Part shown: positions 47,430 through 60,740 of the stretch, one piece after another
Layout of the letters: the number at the start of each line of letters is the position of its first letter
How positions within the stretch are numbered: the first letter of the stretch is position 1
Assembly (NCBI GenBank): GCA_958295665.1
Contig: OY282559.1
Span: 126,889,605-126,953,604, forward strand
DNA: 64,000 bases
Reading direction: 5' to 3'
Source: Tipula vernalis
Lineage: Eukaryota; Arthropoda; Insecta; Diptera; Tipulidae
The notes under the pieces: model-generated
Told to the model about the DNA's origin: nothing
The model's input: only the letters and a program-made list of their open reading frames with translations
Databases searched by the model: none
Translations under genes and position numbers: made by a program

Positions 47430-48250
47430 TTGCTACCTTTTGCGAAGTCTTTGATGAATTGCCTGTAGTATGATGTTAGTCCAAGGAAACTTTTAAATTC
47501 TTTAAGATTTTCAGGTGGTTTTAGTTTCTGCACAACCATTACTTTTCTTTGGATCCGTTCTTATTCCCTTGTTCGTTATTATATATCCTAGGAATTCTGT
47601 TTCCTCTTTTAGAAATTCGGTTTTATCTAAATTGACTCGGAGATTGGCTTTCCATAGTCTATCTAGAATTTTGTGGACATTTTCAAGTCTTCCTCTTCGT
47701 TTTCTCCCTCAAATATGATAATATCATCGATGTATACATAACATATTTTACCGATGTATTCCTTTAAGACGTCGTCAATTATCGTCTGAAAAATCGCTGG
47801 CGCGTTTTTTCAGTCCAAACGGTAGTATGGTGAATTCGTATTTCCCATTCATTGTCGAGAATGCCGTCTTAGTTATATCCTTTTCCATCATCTTAATGTT
47901 GTGGAATTCGGAGATTTGCGATGGTGTTAGAGATGTCTAGTATTGGATAGGTGTCCAACACTTCGATACTTTTTTACTTCCGATGCATCCATTTTCTTCT
48001 CTACAATCCAAATGGGTGAATTATACGGACTTTTCGATGGTCTTATAATGCCGTTAGTGAGCGGTTGTTTTACGTGTTGGTCCACTTCGGCCCTCACGTT
48101 GATCGGGTATGGATATGATTTTGTGTAGATCGGGTCATTTGTAGTAGTTTTGATCTGCACACTTACGTTCGCTTCAATGCCTCCGAGGAGTGGTAGATAT
48201 TTATTCAGCATTGTTCTCAGTTTTAATTTTGTTTCGTTATTCAGGTGATC
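47430..48250 (-). pseudogene. Reverse transcriptase relic of the errantivirus-like element
   Basis: The frame 48211-47927 contains the RT start (YTKSYPYPINVRAEVDQHVK; GIIRPSKSPYNSPIWIVEKK). Further downstream on the minus strand, in other frames, come KDITKTAFSTMNGKYEFTIL PFG (about 47885-47815), the palm motif with a YIDD-like core (about 47740), then DKTEFLKEETEFLGYI (about 47630-47580). At least three frameshifts. Confidence 0.78.
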
Positions 48251-48289
48251 ATTTTTTGTCTCGATATTATTCGCACTCCAATTTTCGGC

Positions 48290-48689
48290 GAAAATGTTAT
48301 TTTATAAGAGAGCTGCGTCCTTTCTGTCTTATACTTTGTAATGCTCTATATACAGGTTTATCCTTCACTATCTCGTAGTCTTTTAAGATTCTTTCTACAC
48401 TATATATCCATGACACATTAGCAATGTCATTAAGACTGGCAAAGTACAACTTATAAAAATTTTTTTTTTTTGACAGATTGTAACTATTTTGAGTGATATA
48501 TGGAATAATGGTAATATTTTTAACCACCCCTTTGTTTTTTTAATGGACTCAACCAGTTAACAAGTTACTGATAACAGCTATTGCCTCAGCACCAAACATG
48601 CCAATAAAACCACCATCACTATCTCAAGGATCATCTATGTATCTGCGTTTAAAATATCCACCCACCTACCGGTTATCCCAATTTCATTA
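48290..48689. other. Unassigned stretch
   Basis: The minus-strand frame 48527-48297 is open for 76 codons next to the RT relic. It could be the region upstream of RT in that element or an unrelated fragment; no motif decides. The rest is AT-rich. Confidence 0.3.
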
Positions 48690-48960
48690 GTTTCGTCATT
48701 TTTTAACCTCAAAATAATTCTAATATCAGATTACAAATCATGATGACATCTAAAAAAATGTTCTGAAGTAATTGACGATAACTTATGTGCTTGAGACAGA
48801 GCGTTTGGAATTCGGAACTTACAATTCGACCGAATAAACAAATGATAGAGTAAAAAATGCAACCATATTGATTTGTATTGCCGTTATTTTCTGAGACGTT
48901 TCCAACCGCCATTTTGTAATGAAAAATAACAACATCACGAAAATTCCTGGAGACAAAAAA
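48690..48960 (-). repeat. Repeated segment, copy 1 (inverted relative to 54540-54640)
   Basis: Minus-strand sequence around 48956-48870 (CAGGAATTTTCGTGATGTTG ... ATGGCGG.TGGAAACGTCTCA) matches 54540-54632 on the plus strand with a few differences. Both start a short frame MA(V/D)GNVSENNGNTNQY. The frames differ after that, so this is a shared element fragment, not a gene with proven product. Confidence 0.6.
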
Positions 48961-49232
48961 TATATTTCAAGGATAATCTGTGGTCCAAAACAAAAGGTCC
49001 GATTTTGAGATTATTTAGGTGGCACACTTGACATGGAATCCACTTATATGGTTATTAGGTGGTCTACATTTAAGCGTGTGAGGGATGTCACGGGGCCCAA
49101 TAAAAATATGGAATTTTTTTCTCTAATTGACATTTAACTAAATGTTAGAATTTTATTTCTTTTGGAAACATTTTTTTTTTGTATAAATATCAACCGAATT
49201 TATGTTTTTTATTTTTAGTCACAAATATTTCT

Positions 49233-49436
49233 GTGATCACAAGACAAAATCGCTTAAGTCAAATTAGATAATTTTTTTAGAGAGATAGGAAAAGTCTAAT
49301 ATTAAACTAAAGCTACTATGGCTTGCGAATGCAGCTTGGCCACAAGGGATTATTGACAAGGGAAATTTAGTGAAGTTAGAGGAGAGGCAGAAAACGTTGA
49401 ATATAAGTCGACCTAGGTGATTTTGCCTTGTGATCA
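49233..49436. mobile_element. 204-bp MITE-like element with GTGATCAC termini
   Basis: The left arm GTGATCACAAGACAAAATCG (49233) and the reverse complement of the right arm, GTGATCACAAGGCAAAATCA (49436 leftwards), match over about 28 bases with four differences. No coding content. Its own tips are palindromic (GTGATCAC). The target duplication is not evident. Confidence 0.62.
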
Positions 49437-49479
49437 CGGATTTGGAATTTTCTTTCTTTATGTAATATTTGCTGACTAC

Positions 49480-50110
49480 GCAAGATCCCTGACTACCCAT
49501 AAAAATACCTTTTTATGTTGTTTGAGCAAGATTGACAAGTTTTTGTTTTAACTGTTTGAAACTACTTAAGTGAAGGACAGAACAAACCTACCTGAAAGGT
49601 TGGTCTAAATTTAGTAGCTTAAATATTTTGTTGGATTATCCAAATTTAATATATTATTCTTACTAATATACACTAATAGCCATCGAAATTTATTTAAGAT
49701 TAGGACAAACTTTACACAATTTGTGTTTGCAGTATCTGAAACGTTCCCTGAGAGGTAAAGTAGCTGATTTAGTATCCCATTTACAGGGCAAGTTTATATC
49801 GCAATCGCTGCTACAATAAATGTCGGTGAAAGGATTTTGTGTCATTACAGATACATATGGTGATAATCTAGCTCAAATTAAATAAACTAGGTACTATTTC
49901 CGGTTTCCTATATATTAAACAATTTTCCCGATTTTTAAATACGCGATGCAAACATTGGACACCATCAAATGTCTCATGTACGAAGATGAGTTCTATTTGT
50001 CCAGTTATAAAAACTGTTTAGTGTTGAGTCCTAATTAATCAGATAAAGGATTTTGTAGATGATCAGACAACAATCTCGGTAACACCAATTTGAAAATTAT
50101 TTCCAACGGT
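49480..50110 (+). pseudogene. BEL/Pao gag relic, copy 1
   Basis: The plus strand reads QYLKRSLRGKVADLVSHLQG at 49732-49791, the 'KF.YL...L.G.A..LI..L' block typical of BEL/Pao gag. The flanking sequence (CTGACTACCCATAAAAAT..., GGATTTTGTGTCATTACAGA) matches 56055-56720 at about 85-90%. No long open frame remains. Confidence 0.62.
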
Positions 50111-50119
50111 TACTGTAAT

Positions 50120-52309
<2,190 letters not shown>

Positions 52310-54180
52310 TTACGTCGTATACTGAAACCCATTTTGGATGAAGATTTTTACATTGTGAACAAATATTCTCAATTTTTTGCAAAAAATACCCTTTGTAATA
52401 TAAAATTTCTGAATAAAACGATTTGAGTCGAAAAGTTTCGATAAGTGAAAGCTCTTAAAACTAAAAGTTCTCAAAATTTCTTCCAAATACATGATTTAAG
52501 CTCATAAATCATTTTAACGAAAGACAGAATTTATGGAACACACAAAAATTACCAAGAAAGTATAAATAAATTGTGAAGCTTAAAGCTCATTAAAAACAAA
52601 TACTCTAAATTAATTCCAAAATACCACCTTACTTTATAATATCAAATTTAAAAGTCAACTGGTTTGATTTGAAAAGCTCTTAAAACTAAAAGCTCTTAAT
52701 CATATAAAATGGTTTGTTTAAAAAGCTTCAGTAAATGAAAGCTCTGAAAAACTAAAGCTCTTGACAATTTTTTCAAATACATAATTTATGCTCATCACAG
52801 ATTTGATTAAAAACCTGAAATTATTAAAAAGTTAAAAAATGTTAAGTTGAAACCCCAAAAGGTAGGAACTAATTGTCATGCTTAAAGCTTATTGAAAACA
52901 AATATTCTAAATTTATTTCAGAATCCCACCTTCCTTAAAATATCAAATTTCAGAATAAAAAGTAAATGATTTGGGTTAAAAAGCTTCAATACGTGAAGCC
53001 TCCTAAAACAAAAGGTTCGACATTTTTTGCAAATACATAATTTATGTTCATAAAACATTTTAACAAAAACCTCAAATTATGAAAACGCTCAAAAATGTTA
53101 AGTTCAAACCCAAAAAACAAACATTCGAATTTATCGCAAAATTCCGTTACAAAGGGTAACGGAATTTTGGGATAAATTGTTTAAAAAGTGTCGATCAGTG
53201 AAACCCTTAAAACCAAAAGCTCTTGAAAGTTTTTGCAAATAAACATATATTGCGCATAAAATATTGTAACAAAAACCAGAAATTATTAAAACGCTCAGAA
53301 TTGTTAAGTTTAAACTCAACAACATAGCATAAATTAATTATCAAGTAAAAGCTCATTGTTAACAAATATTCTAAATTTAACCCAAAATTTCGTCGCACAT
53401 TTTAATACCAAATTTCGGAGTGAAATGATTTGATTCAAAAAGATATTATAAACAAAAGCCTATATTATAATACCAAGTTTCCTAGTAAAATGGTTTAGTT
53501 TGACTAAAAGCTCTTGATAATTTACTAAATTGTCCCTAAATTCCGTCATTATTTGTAAAATCGAATTTCTGAGTAAAATGGTTTGGTTTAGAAAGCTTTT
53601 CTAATTGAAAGCTCTTAAAACTAATAGGTCTTGACATTTTTTGCAAAACATAATTTTTGCTCATAAAACATTTTAACAAAAACCAGAAATTATGAAAAGG
53701 CTCACAAATGTTAAGTTTACACCCAAAAAGTATAATATAATTATCAAACTTAAACCACATTGAACACAAATATTCTAAATTTATCCACCATTTACCACCT
53801 TCCTTTATAATATCTAATTTTACAGTTAAAAGATTTGGTTTGAAAACTTCTTAAAACTAAAAGCTTTTGATGATTGATGAATAGCTTTGAGAAAAATATT
53901 CTAAATTTTACCCAAAAATTCCGTCACCTTTTGTAAAATCATAGTTCTGAGTAAAATGGTTTTGTTAAAAAAGTTTTAAAAATTGAAAAACTTAAAGTTC
54001 ATGATTTTTTTGAAAATACATAAAACGTTTTAACAAAAACCTAAAAGGATGAAAAAGGCTCAACGTTAAAAGTTAAGTTGAAAACCAAACTTGTTTAAAT
54101 TAATTATCAAACTTAAAACTATTTGGCAATTTTTGCTACTACATATTTTATGCTTATACGCTTTTTTAACAAAATTTACT
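52310..54180. repeat. Diverged satellite array, about 200-400 bp between anchors
   Basis: Blocks repeat in order: GAAAGCTCTTAAAACTAAAA, a TTTTTGCAAATACATAATTTATG stretch, AACATTTTAACAAAAACC, AAATGTTAAGTT (52834, 53094, 53300, 53708) and ATATTCTAAATTTA (52904, 53367, 53772). Basic period is about 260 bases with large indels. Non-coding. Confidence 0.72.
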
Positions 54181-54539
54181 GATATTTCGATATTTGATAA
54201 CTTACAAGAATATTCAAGATACTTTGAAAATGTGGCATTTTTGAGATTATTTCGAAATTCTTGATATTTTTCAAATTATATTCGAATTTGGTGATGCTTT
54301 ATCGATATACTTAGAAATCGACAGAGCATTGAGTTGCAAGATGCTTCGTGTCATCTACTCTCAAAATGAGATATGTACTTTTAATTAATGCGAGACTAGA
54401 CGATAGGAAGAAATAAGTTTTTCACTAAAAGCTTTACTTGTTCATAGGTAACAAGAAGCATCCAAAAAAAATTTACGGGGGGGAGGGATAGGGGGGAGCC
54501 GCAATTTGCATTCACGCCACTGCGCCACTGTTTATCTCC

Positions 54540-54653
54540 AGGAATTTTCGTGATGTTGTTCTTTTTCATAACGAAATGGCGGATGGAAACGTCTCAGAAA
54601 ATAACGGTAATACAAATCAATATAGTTACTATAGGTCATCTAGTTATCGATAT
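54540..54653 (+). repeat. Repeated segment, copy 2
   Basis: Plus-strand partner of 48956-48870. The short frame starting ATGGCGGATGGAAACGTCTC at 54576 runs into the hAT element inserted at 54662. It is interrupted by that insertion. Confidence 0.6.
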
Positions 54654-55856
54654 GTTATCACCAGGGATCGGAAAACCTTAAGATTTCGTTACGTTATTGG
54701 AAAAAATTCCCAAATTTTTTTTGATTACGTTATAACGTTATTTAACCTTAAATCATGTGAAACGTTACGTTATATAACGTTATTTAGCATTAAATAATGT
54801 TCTTAACATTATAGAACAAATAACGTTGTCTAAAGTTAAATATATGTTTAACCTTTTCTTTAGTAAGATTTTAACACTAGCGCTAACGACCAGTCAAAAT
54901 GAGGATTCAAGGATGAGGAAAAATACTGAGTTCAATAAATGTACAATCCGTAATTTTGACCGATCGGTAGTTTTTTTTTTTTGGTTTTAATCTATGCAAT
55001 CTGTTTTGGGGCTCAAGGAACTCCCAACTCTTTCGCAGTTTACTTTTACCGTCCTACTTTACGCATTAGTAGTAGCCAAATCGAGGACGTACGGCTATAG
55101 ACCCGTTTTTTGTATACACCACCTGTACATTGCAATGCTTCACGCCAACCTATAGTGCTGACATGAAAGGTGGGTCGGCCCATGGATTCTGCACTCTCAA
55201 CAGGGGGTCATAGATGTGTTCATCTTCATCACCGATAGTAATCAGATGATCAAAAATCCCTTTTGCATCCTGCCCCTATCGGGATTCAAACCCGGTACCT
55301 CCCGATCCAACCGCCGCAGCTTTAACGACTGCGCCGTTTGGTCGGTGATCGGTAGTTCTAGTGTTAAATAATGCTACCAGGAATTGAAAATATGTCGAAA
55401 TTTAGCAAAATAAGAGTGAATAACAATTTATTATTTGATTTCCTGTATTTTTCGACCACATTTAATAGTTTCAAATTTATTAATTTATTCGTGCATTTTT
55501 TATTTTGTTTTCTTTTACAATGCATAAGCAGTTTATAGTTGATAATTGTATAATTTGGTGTCACCGAAATTATTATTATTATTTTTAATTAGCTGTTACC
55601 AATCTATGTATATATATTTATCTCATTCATGTGTTGGTCAGGTGGATATACGCGACCCGTGAGAAAGTAACAAAAACATTTTTTATAACGTTATTTTGTT
55701 TGGTTATTTCTAAATATTATAAAGTTATCTGTTACGGTTACGTTATAACATAACGTTATGGGTTTGGTTACGTTTTCTTGAAAAACTTCGCAATTTTAGC
55801 GTTTTTTAACGTTATTCGGGTAACGTTATATAACGTTATCCGTCCCTGGTTATCAC
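54654..55856. mobile_element. hAT-type non-autonomous element with 8-bp target duplication
   Basis: 54662-55848 (1187 bp) begins CAGGGATCGGAAAACCTTA and ends with the reverse complement of CAGGGACGGATAACGTTA. It is flanked by GTTATCAC on both sides (54654-54661 and 55849-55856). CAGGG ends and an 8-bp duplication are hAT hallmarks. Both subterminal parts are packed with TAACGTTATATAACGTTA-like palindromic words (about ten copies, at 54690-54830 and 55675-55840). No transposase. A SINE is nested inside. Confidence 0.88.
54962..55355 (-). mobile_element. tRNA-derived SINE, minus strand, nested in the hAT element
   Basis: Insert 54971-55346 (376 bp) is flanked by GATCGGTAG (54962-54970 and 55347-55355). 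On the minus strand it starts ACCGACCAAACGGCGCAGTC, with an A-box-like CGGCGCAGTCGTTAAAGC. It has a clear B box GGTTTGAATCC (reverse of 55282-55292) spaced as in a tRNA gene. It ends in an A tail (the T run 54971-54982). The higher GC content sets it apart from its host. Transcription would be by RNA polymerase III. The parent tRNA cannot be named. Confidence 0.85.
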
Positions 55857-56039
55857 ACGTTACAACTTATCTTCTAGACTTTTGAAAGTTCTCCAAACTA
55901 CTCATAAAATAAAGTGGCCATACCAGTGTAAGATCTATGGGCCAATCGGTTAATTTTGTAGAATACTCGTAAACTTACAGGAGCGGAACACGCCTCTTTT
56001 AAGTCTCTTATCGTCTAGATTTTTGGAGTTGTAATATTT
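55857..56039. other. Sequence related to the hairpin element at 44.0-44.3 kb
   Basis: ACAACTTATCTTCTAGACTTTTG (55862) and CTCTTATCGTCTAGATTTTTGG (56000) are inverted relative to each other. Together with AAAGTGGCCATACC (55911) they resemble the arms of 44009-44280. A partial or diverged copy. Confidence 0.45.
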
Positions 56040-57820
56040 ATTATGGAACATCCCTGATTACCCATAAAAATGCATTTATATAGTATTTGGCCCAGATTGA
56101 CAAGCTTTTCTAACTGTTTAAAACTATGTGAAGGGCAGAAGAAACCTACATGAAATAATCAAAACCCGGATTATCTAAATTTCATATATACTAATACCCA
56201 TTGAAATTTATTTAAGATTAGGACAAACTTCACACAATTTGTGTTTGCAGTATCTGAAAAGTCCCCTTAGAGGTGAAGTAGCCGCTTTAGTATCACATTT
56301 ACAGGGCAAGTTTATATCGCAACCGCTTCTACAACAAACTTCGGTGAAAGGATTTTGTGTCATTACAGATACATATGTGAAGGGCCGGAAGCTTTAACTA
56401 AGAATCATGAACTAATCCACCTTTATTTAAGTAAATTAAATGCTGAAACGAGAGGATTTCCTATATATTAAACAATTTTTCCGATTTTTCAATACGCGAG
56501 GCGAACTATTGGACACTTTCGACACCAAAGCAATCAAAAGACACCATCAAATGTGTCATGTATGAAGGGGAGTTCTATTTGTCCAGTTATGAAAACTGTT
56601 TAACGTTGAGTCCTAACTAATCAGATAAGGGATTTTGTGGATGATCAGAAAACAATTTTGGTACCACCGATTTGAGAAGTATTTCCAACAGTTACTGTAA
56701 ATGTAGATCTAGATTACTAATCAACAATTAAAATATTAGTAGGACCAACTATTCAGCTTTCTTTATGGAGAAGGAAAAACAGCGAAGTAAGACACCATCA
56801 ACTTATCAGAGTACCCTTTCGACTAGCCTGTTCGGCATTTCAAATGATTAGAATCATACAACAGTTAGCAAAAAAGGATCAATACTAATATCCATAAATC
56901 GCCAATTGCTTAATCAATCACTTTATATTGTTGGCTTTATATCTTGGCATAACAGTCGACGAGGCACACCAGTTAAAACAAAATCTATGAAAAATCGTGA
57001 AGAATCGTTGATTTTAGTTGAGAAAATTGAGATACAATTTACCAGAATTAAGTGACAACGGAAAGGAAAATATTAAAAAGCAATTTTGAGATTCTGTAGA
57101 AACAGAAAGTTCTGTTCTCCATGAAACCAAAAATTGATTTCTGAAACTTTCAAAATATTTAATCCCATAGGTTGGGTATCTCCATCCATAATTCCATTCA
57201 GAGTCCTTCCCACATGTTTAATATTTATAAAATAAGATCTGAATTGAAATATTTTGAGATTGATTCTCAAGTAGTACCCCTTTGGTTATCAGCTCACCTA
57301 TCAATATGGAAAACGTTCGTCGGAAATAGGACGAACCAAATCTAGAGAAGACCCCACAGCCGCGGGAAATTTATCCCAGCTAACTTAGTTTGGCTTGAAC
57401 AAAGGAGCGATTATAAAAGAAGAACGGAGATGGAAGACTTACACTAAAATATTCTAGCATATCCCCTCAATATTCTAGAATATTAAAGGAAAACAAGCAC
57501 ATTTTAGCTTATATATGTATTACGTTTAATGACAAACATTCAAGAAAAAGATCCGGTCAGATGCCAAATCCAAATTTCAGGCAGGAAATTTTAGGAGGCG
57601 TCAGAGGTATGCCTGTAGTAATTCGGTGTTCACAGAACTCGTGTGTGCTCTAATATCACAGCGTACCAGAAACGGTGAATAACTTCAAAATAAAAGAGTA
57701 CATTTCTCGCAAGAGTCATCGCCAATCCCACAACTTCGACTGGATTTATGCTAAAGAACATGTAGCAACAGTTTCAATATCCCCAAGATCTTGTGTCACC
57801 CAAACGAACTAAAGTTATTT
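56040..57820 (+). pseudogene. BEL/Pao gag-pol relic, copy 2
   Basis: The gag block (SLRGEVAALVSHLQGKFISQ-like, about 56265-56325) matches copy 1. Further on come remains of Pao-type RT: FRLACSAFQMIRIIQQLAKK (56818-56877), LYLGITVDEAHQLKQNL (56936-56986), LRKLRYNLPELSDNGKENI (57018-57074). The 'FDPLGLLSP'-like region is visible in pieces at 57140-57200. A VGNRTNQI patch (57322) corresponds to the 'FVANRVSEI' motif. Nearly every block is in a different frame. No LTRs were recognised. Confidence 0.72.
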
Positions 57821-59867
57821 TTCTATTTTGTTTTTGAGCGGACAGGGAAAGGGAAAAACCAAACCAAAAAACATGTATATCACCAACGGGAGAAATTTCG
57901 TGGAAGCGCAGCGAATTATGTGTCCGAAACTAGCGATTTAATCAAAAATATTAAATAGTAACTCAGAAACATGAAAATATTTTCGAGACAACGCAAATTT
58001 CGTGACATTTTATACCACCGTCCTCTCTACACATCGTTGGTATCAAAGGCATCCAAAAAGGCCATTGTGTAAATTTTGACAGCATTTCATTTTTTTATCG
58101 AGTCTACGTGGTAACATGCCTCGAAAAAAAGGTTCTAAGGAATGCAGGGTCGATTCATCTAGCTTTTATCATTAATAAAACTTTTTTTTTTCGGAAATTT
58201 AATTAAATCAGTAACATGAAATGAAAAATCAAAATTAATCAACATAATAAATTATTAAATTATTTTTCGGATTTAAAATTCTTAAGAATAATTTCTTTGG
58301 TTGTATTTTAATAATAGGCTGCCGCCGGCTGAATAATTAAAATATTGTTTATGTGTGTAGGATTATTGGTTTGTTTGCTTCGGTTAAAATAAAGCACATA
58401 CACACAGAATACCAAATAATTTATGTAACCAAATGATTAGAAAAGCAGATGGTAGAGATTTAAAGTTTATTCTTGGAAAGCTAAGCCAAATCAAAAATTT
58501 GACAGTGTTTTAAGCAAAATGGCCAAAACATATAAAATAATGTACTAGTTTTACAACAGAAAAGAGACGATGACCGGCAAACATCGTACTGTGCTTTTTT
58601 TTTTTTTTGTTCTGAAAACTTTTTCGGTCTCGTACATAACTAACTTACGAAAAAACACAATTTTTTAATACTTCAAACAGACATAAAAATAAAAAATTAA
58701 TATTTTTTTAAAGAGCGACCAAAGTTTAACCACATTCCATATTTGAACTATATACATATATGTATGTATAAGAAAAATTAGAAACAAAACTTTTTTTATG
58801 AGCTTTTTTTCTGTACAACACAAAGAAAAAATAACAAAAAAGTTTTATTTTTGTGAACAAACGCAAAACATACTTACACAACCCCAACAAAAAGGGTTTC
58901 AAAGTCTTAATAACACTTTATATATGTGTTTGTGTATGTGTGGGTGGGTGCTTTCTTGTGCTTTTTCCAATTAAAATTATATAATTTTTTTTTTTTTTTT
59001 GTATTTTACTGTACTGTACAACATAGCTAAAAGTTTTTTTTTATATTAGTAGATGGATGATAATGGTTGATGATGTTTCTCGTTATCATATTAAGTTGTA
59101 TAAATATCTAAAAAAAAACTAATAAGAAAGAGCTTTTGTGTTTGTATAATATACAGATGGTAAATGTTGTATAAAGTCAATTAAAAATGAAAGCTTTATG
59201 ATATTCTTCTAAGCAAAAATTGAGTGAGTTATCATCGAGATATTAACTAAGTAAATAAAATAAAAATTATGAAGGCTGTACACATTTAATACTCTTGGTG
59301 CGCAAAAAAAATTGTAATAATAACTTTAATGTTTAATAAATTGAAGAGAAACAAACATTTTTGTTGTTGGTGTTGTTGCTTTTGCCACACAGTGATAATG
59401 GCGTTAAGTGTGGCAAATGGTTTAATTGAATTATAACATTTCGTTTCTTTATATTTTATTTGCATAGACGGTTGGATAATAATTTGGATTAATTTAATAA
59501 CGTGCAGCACTTTGGATTGTTTATTACAAGCATATTAAAGCATTCTGTTAGATTATTAACACTTGTAAATTTGAAATATGAAACATTTTATTGTATCAAT
59601 TAAAATTATATGACAGTTTAGATTCTAGAGTCGAATTTTTTTAAATTATTCCAAATTTCTAAAGAAAATATATTTTAAAATTTAAATTATTTTAAAAACA
59701 TTATTTTCATTCAACTAGACCGAATAAGTATATTATCAATTTATAGATTTCTTTAAACAAATTCTCAATACAAATATGCGAAAACCCATCTCACCGTACA
59801 TAAATTGCTTCCTCGAAATTAACTGTATTCCAAAAATTATCATAAATAAAATAAATGGTACTAATTG
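57821..59867. other. No gene seen
   Basis: AT-rich, with T runs (58177-58192, 58593-58608, 58987-59000). No element recognised. Confidence 0.4.
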
Positions 59868-60079
59868 TGAAAGGCGTCTCCCCGCGCAAGCCACTGGTGA
59901 GGCCTGGAGGGTCTCAGGGAGCGAGGGCCAGCAGAACGGAGCTTGAGGATATTGTTCAGTCATCGACCGGTCAAAACAAGCTTGAGAGTGGGGCGGTGCG
60001 GAAAAGGAGGCTGAGCAGGGCCTTTTGAAGAGGCCTTCGGAATCATATAAAGGCGTCCTTTGTCGTTGTTTTACTGCCA

Positions 60080-60740
60080 TAACATTGGCTTGGCTCTAAT
60101 CCAGGAGCCTTGGGTGACAGGTAATCAAATTAGAGGTATCCAAATCAAGTGGGTAAGATGATTCATCATAACGTAACTGAGAGTCCAGGAACGGCTATTT
60201 TGGCCAGCTCGCAAATTAATTTTATTCCTATTTCAGAGTTCATCTCCAGCGACTTGGTTGCAGTAATGGTGGAGGTTCTGGGTGAAAGAGGCAAAAAGGA
60301 GGCTCTAATGGCCTCCGCTTACTTTCATGGAGACTCTGAGTTGATACCTCCAATTGAAGTTAGGAGACTCATAGCTCATTGCAAACGCAATCATCGGACA
60401 TCAATAACAGGGGTGAGTACCTTTTTGAATTTCTGATCTCAAATAATGTAGACATTGTCAATAGGGGAAATGAAATGCTAGTTTGCATTTCAGCGACTTG
60501 GTCAAAAACTGGCATGTGTCTGAAGAGGCCGTATTATCGGTTCACTTGCACATCAGATTCCATTTGGCGGCCGGGACCGACTGGGACTCTTATAGAGTTT
60601 CACTCGAATCAGAAATGCCCTCGGTTGTGGGGAACATAGAGTCTTCAGATGGTTTGGAGATCTGTTCAAACCAACTGCATAATTATATACACTTGGCTTA
60701 CGAGAGCAGCTGCCCGGTTAAGCGGAAAGAGTCCTCATAA
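60080..60740 (+). pseudogene. AP endonuclease domain relic of the R1/LOA-type element
   Basis: The APE-type endonuclease nicks the target DNA. The first frame piece reads ALIQEPWVTGNQIRG (about 60092; contains the catalytic Glu). Then 60149-60420 reads SPGTAILASSQINFIPISEF and KKEALMASAYFHGD. A frameshift follows (RGEYLFEFLISNNVDIVNRG, about 60408), then 60483-60740 continues (HFSDLVKNWHVSEE; HLHIRFHL, where the family has a 'SDH..I.F' block). Confidence 0.75.

Larger units (their letters stand above)
45660..48250 (-). mobile_element. Errantivirus-like gypsy element relic (RT, integrase end, env)
   Basis: Minus-strand remains read in the order RT (48250-47430), a fused RT-thumb/integrase-end frame (47424-47053) and env (47056-45687). 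The presence of an env-type third gene makes this resemble insect errantiviruses (endogenous gypsy-group viruses). RNase H and most of integrase have been lost by one internal deletion at about 47310, and stops and frameshifts break each part. No LTR was recognised. An old, inactive copy. Confidence 0.75.

Noticed and set aside
48709..48912. A small conserved gene starting MAVGNVSENNGNTNQY
   Set aside because: A similar start occurs at 54576, but the frames diverge right after it and both lie in transposon-rich DNA; more likely a shared element fragment.
55282..55346. Functional tRNA gene
   Set aside because: A and B boxes are present, but the body is 376 bp, ends in an A tail and has target duplications; no acceptor stem could be paired, so it is a SINE.
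59736..60080. Minus-strand frame of 114 codons
   Set aside because: Opposite strand of the LINE ORF1/endonuclease start, which has recognisable motifs on the plus strand.
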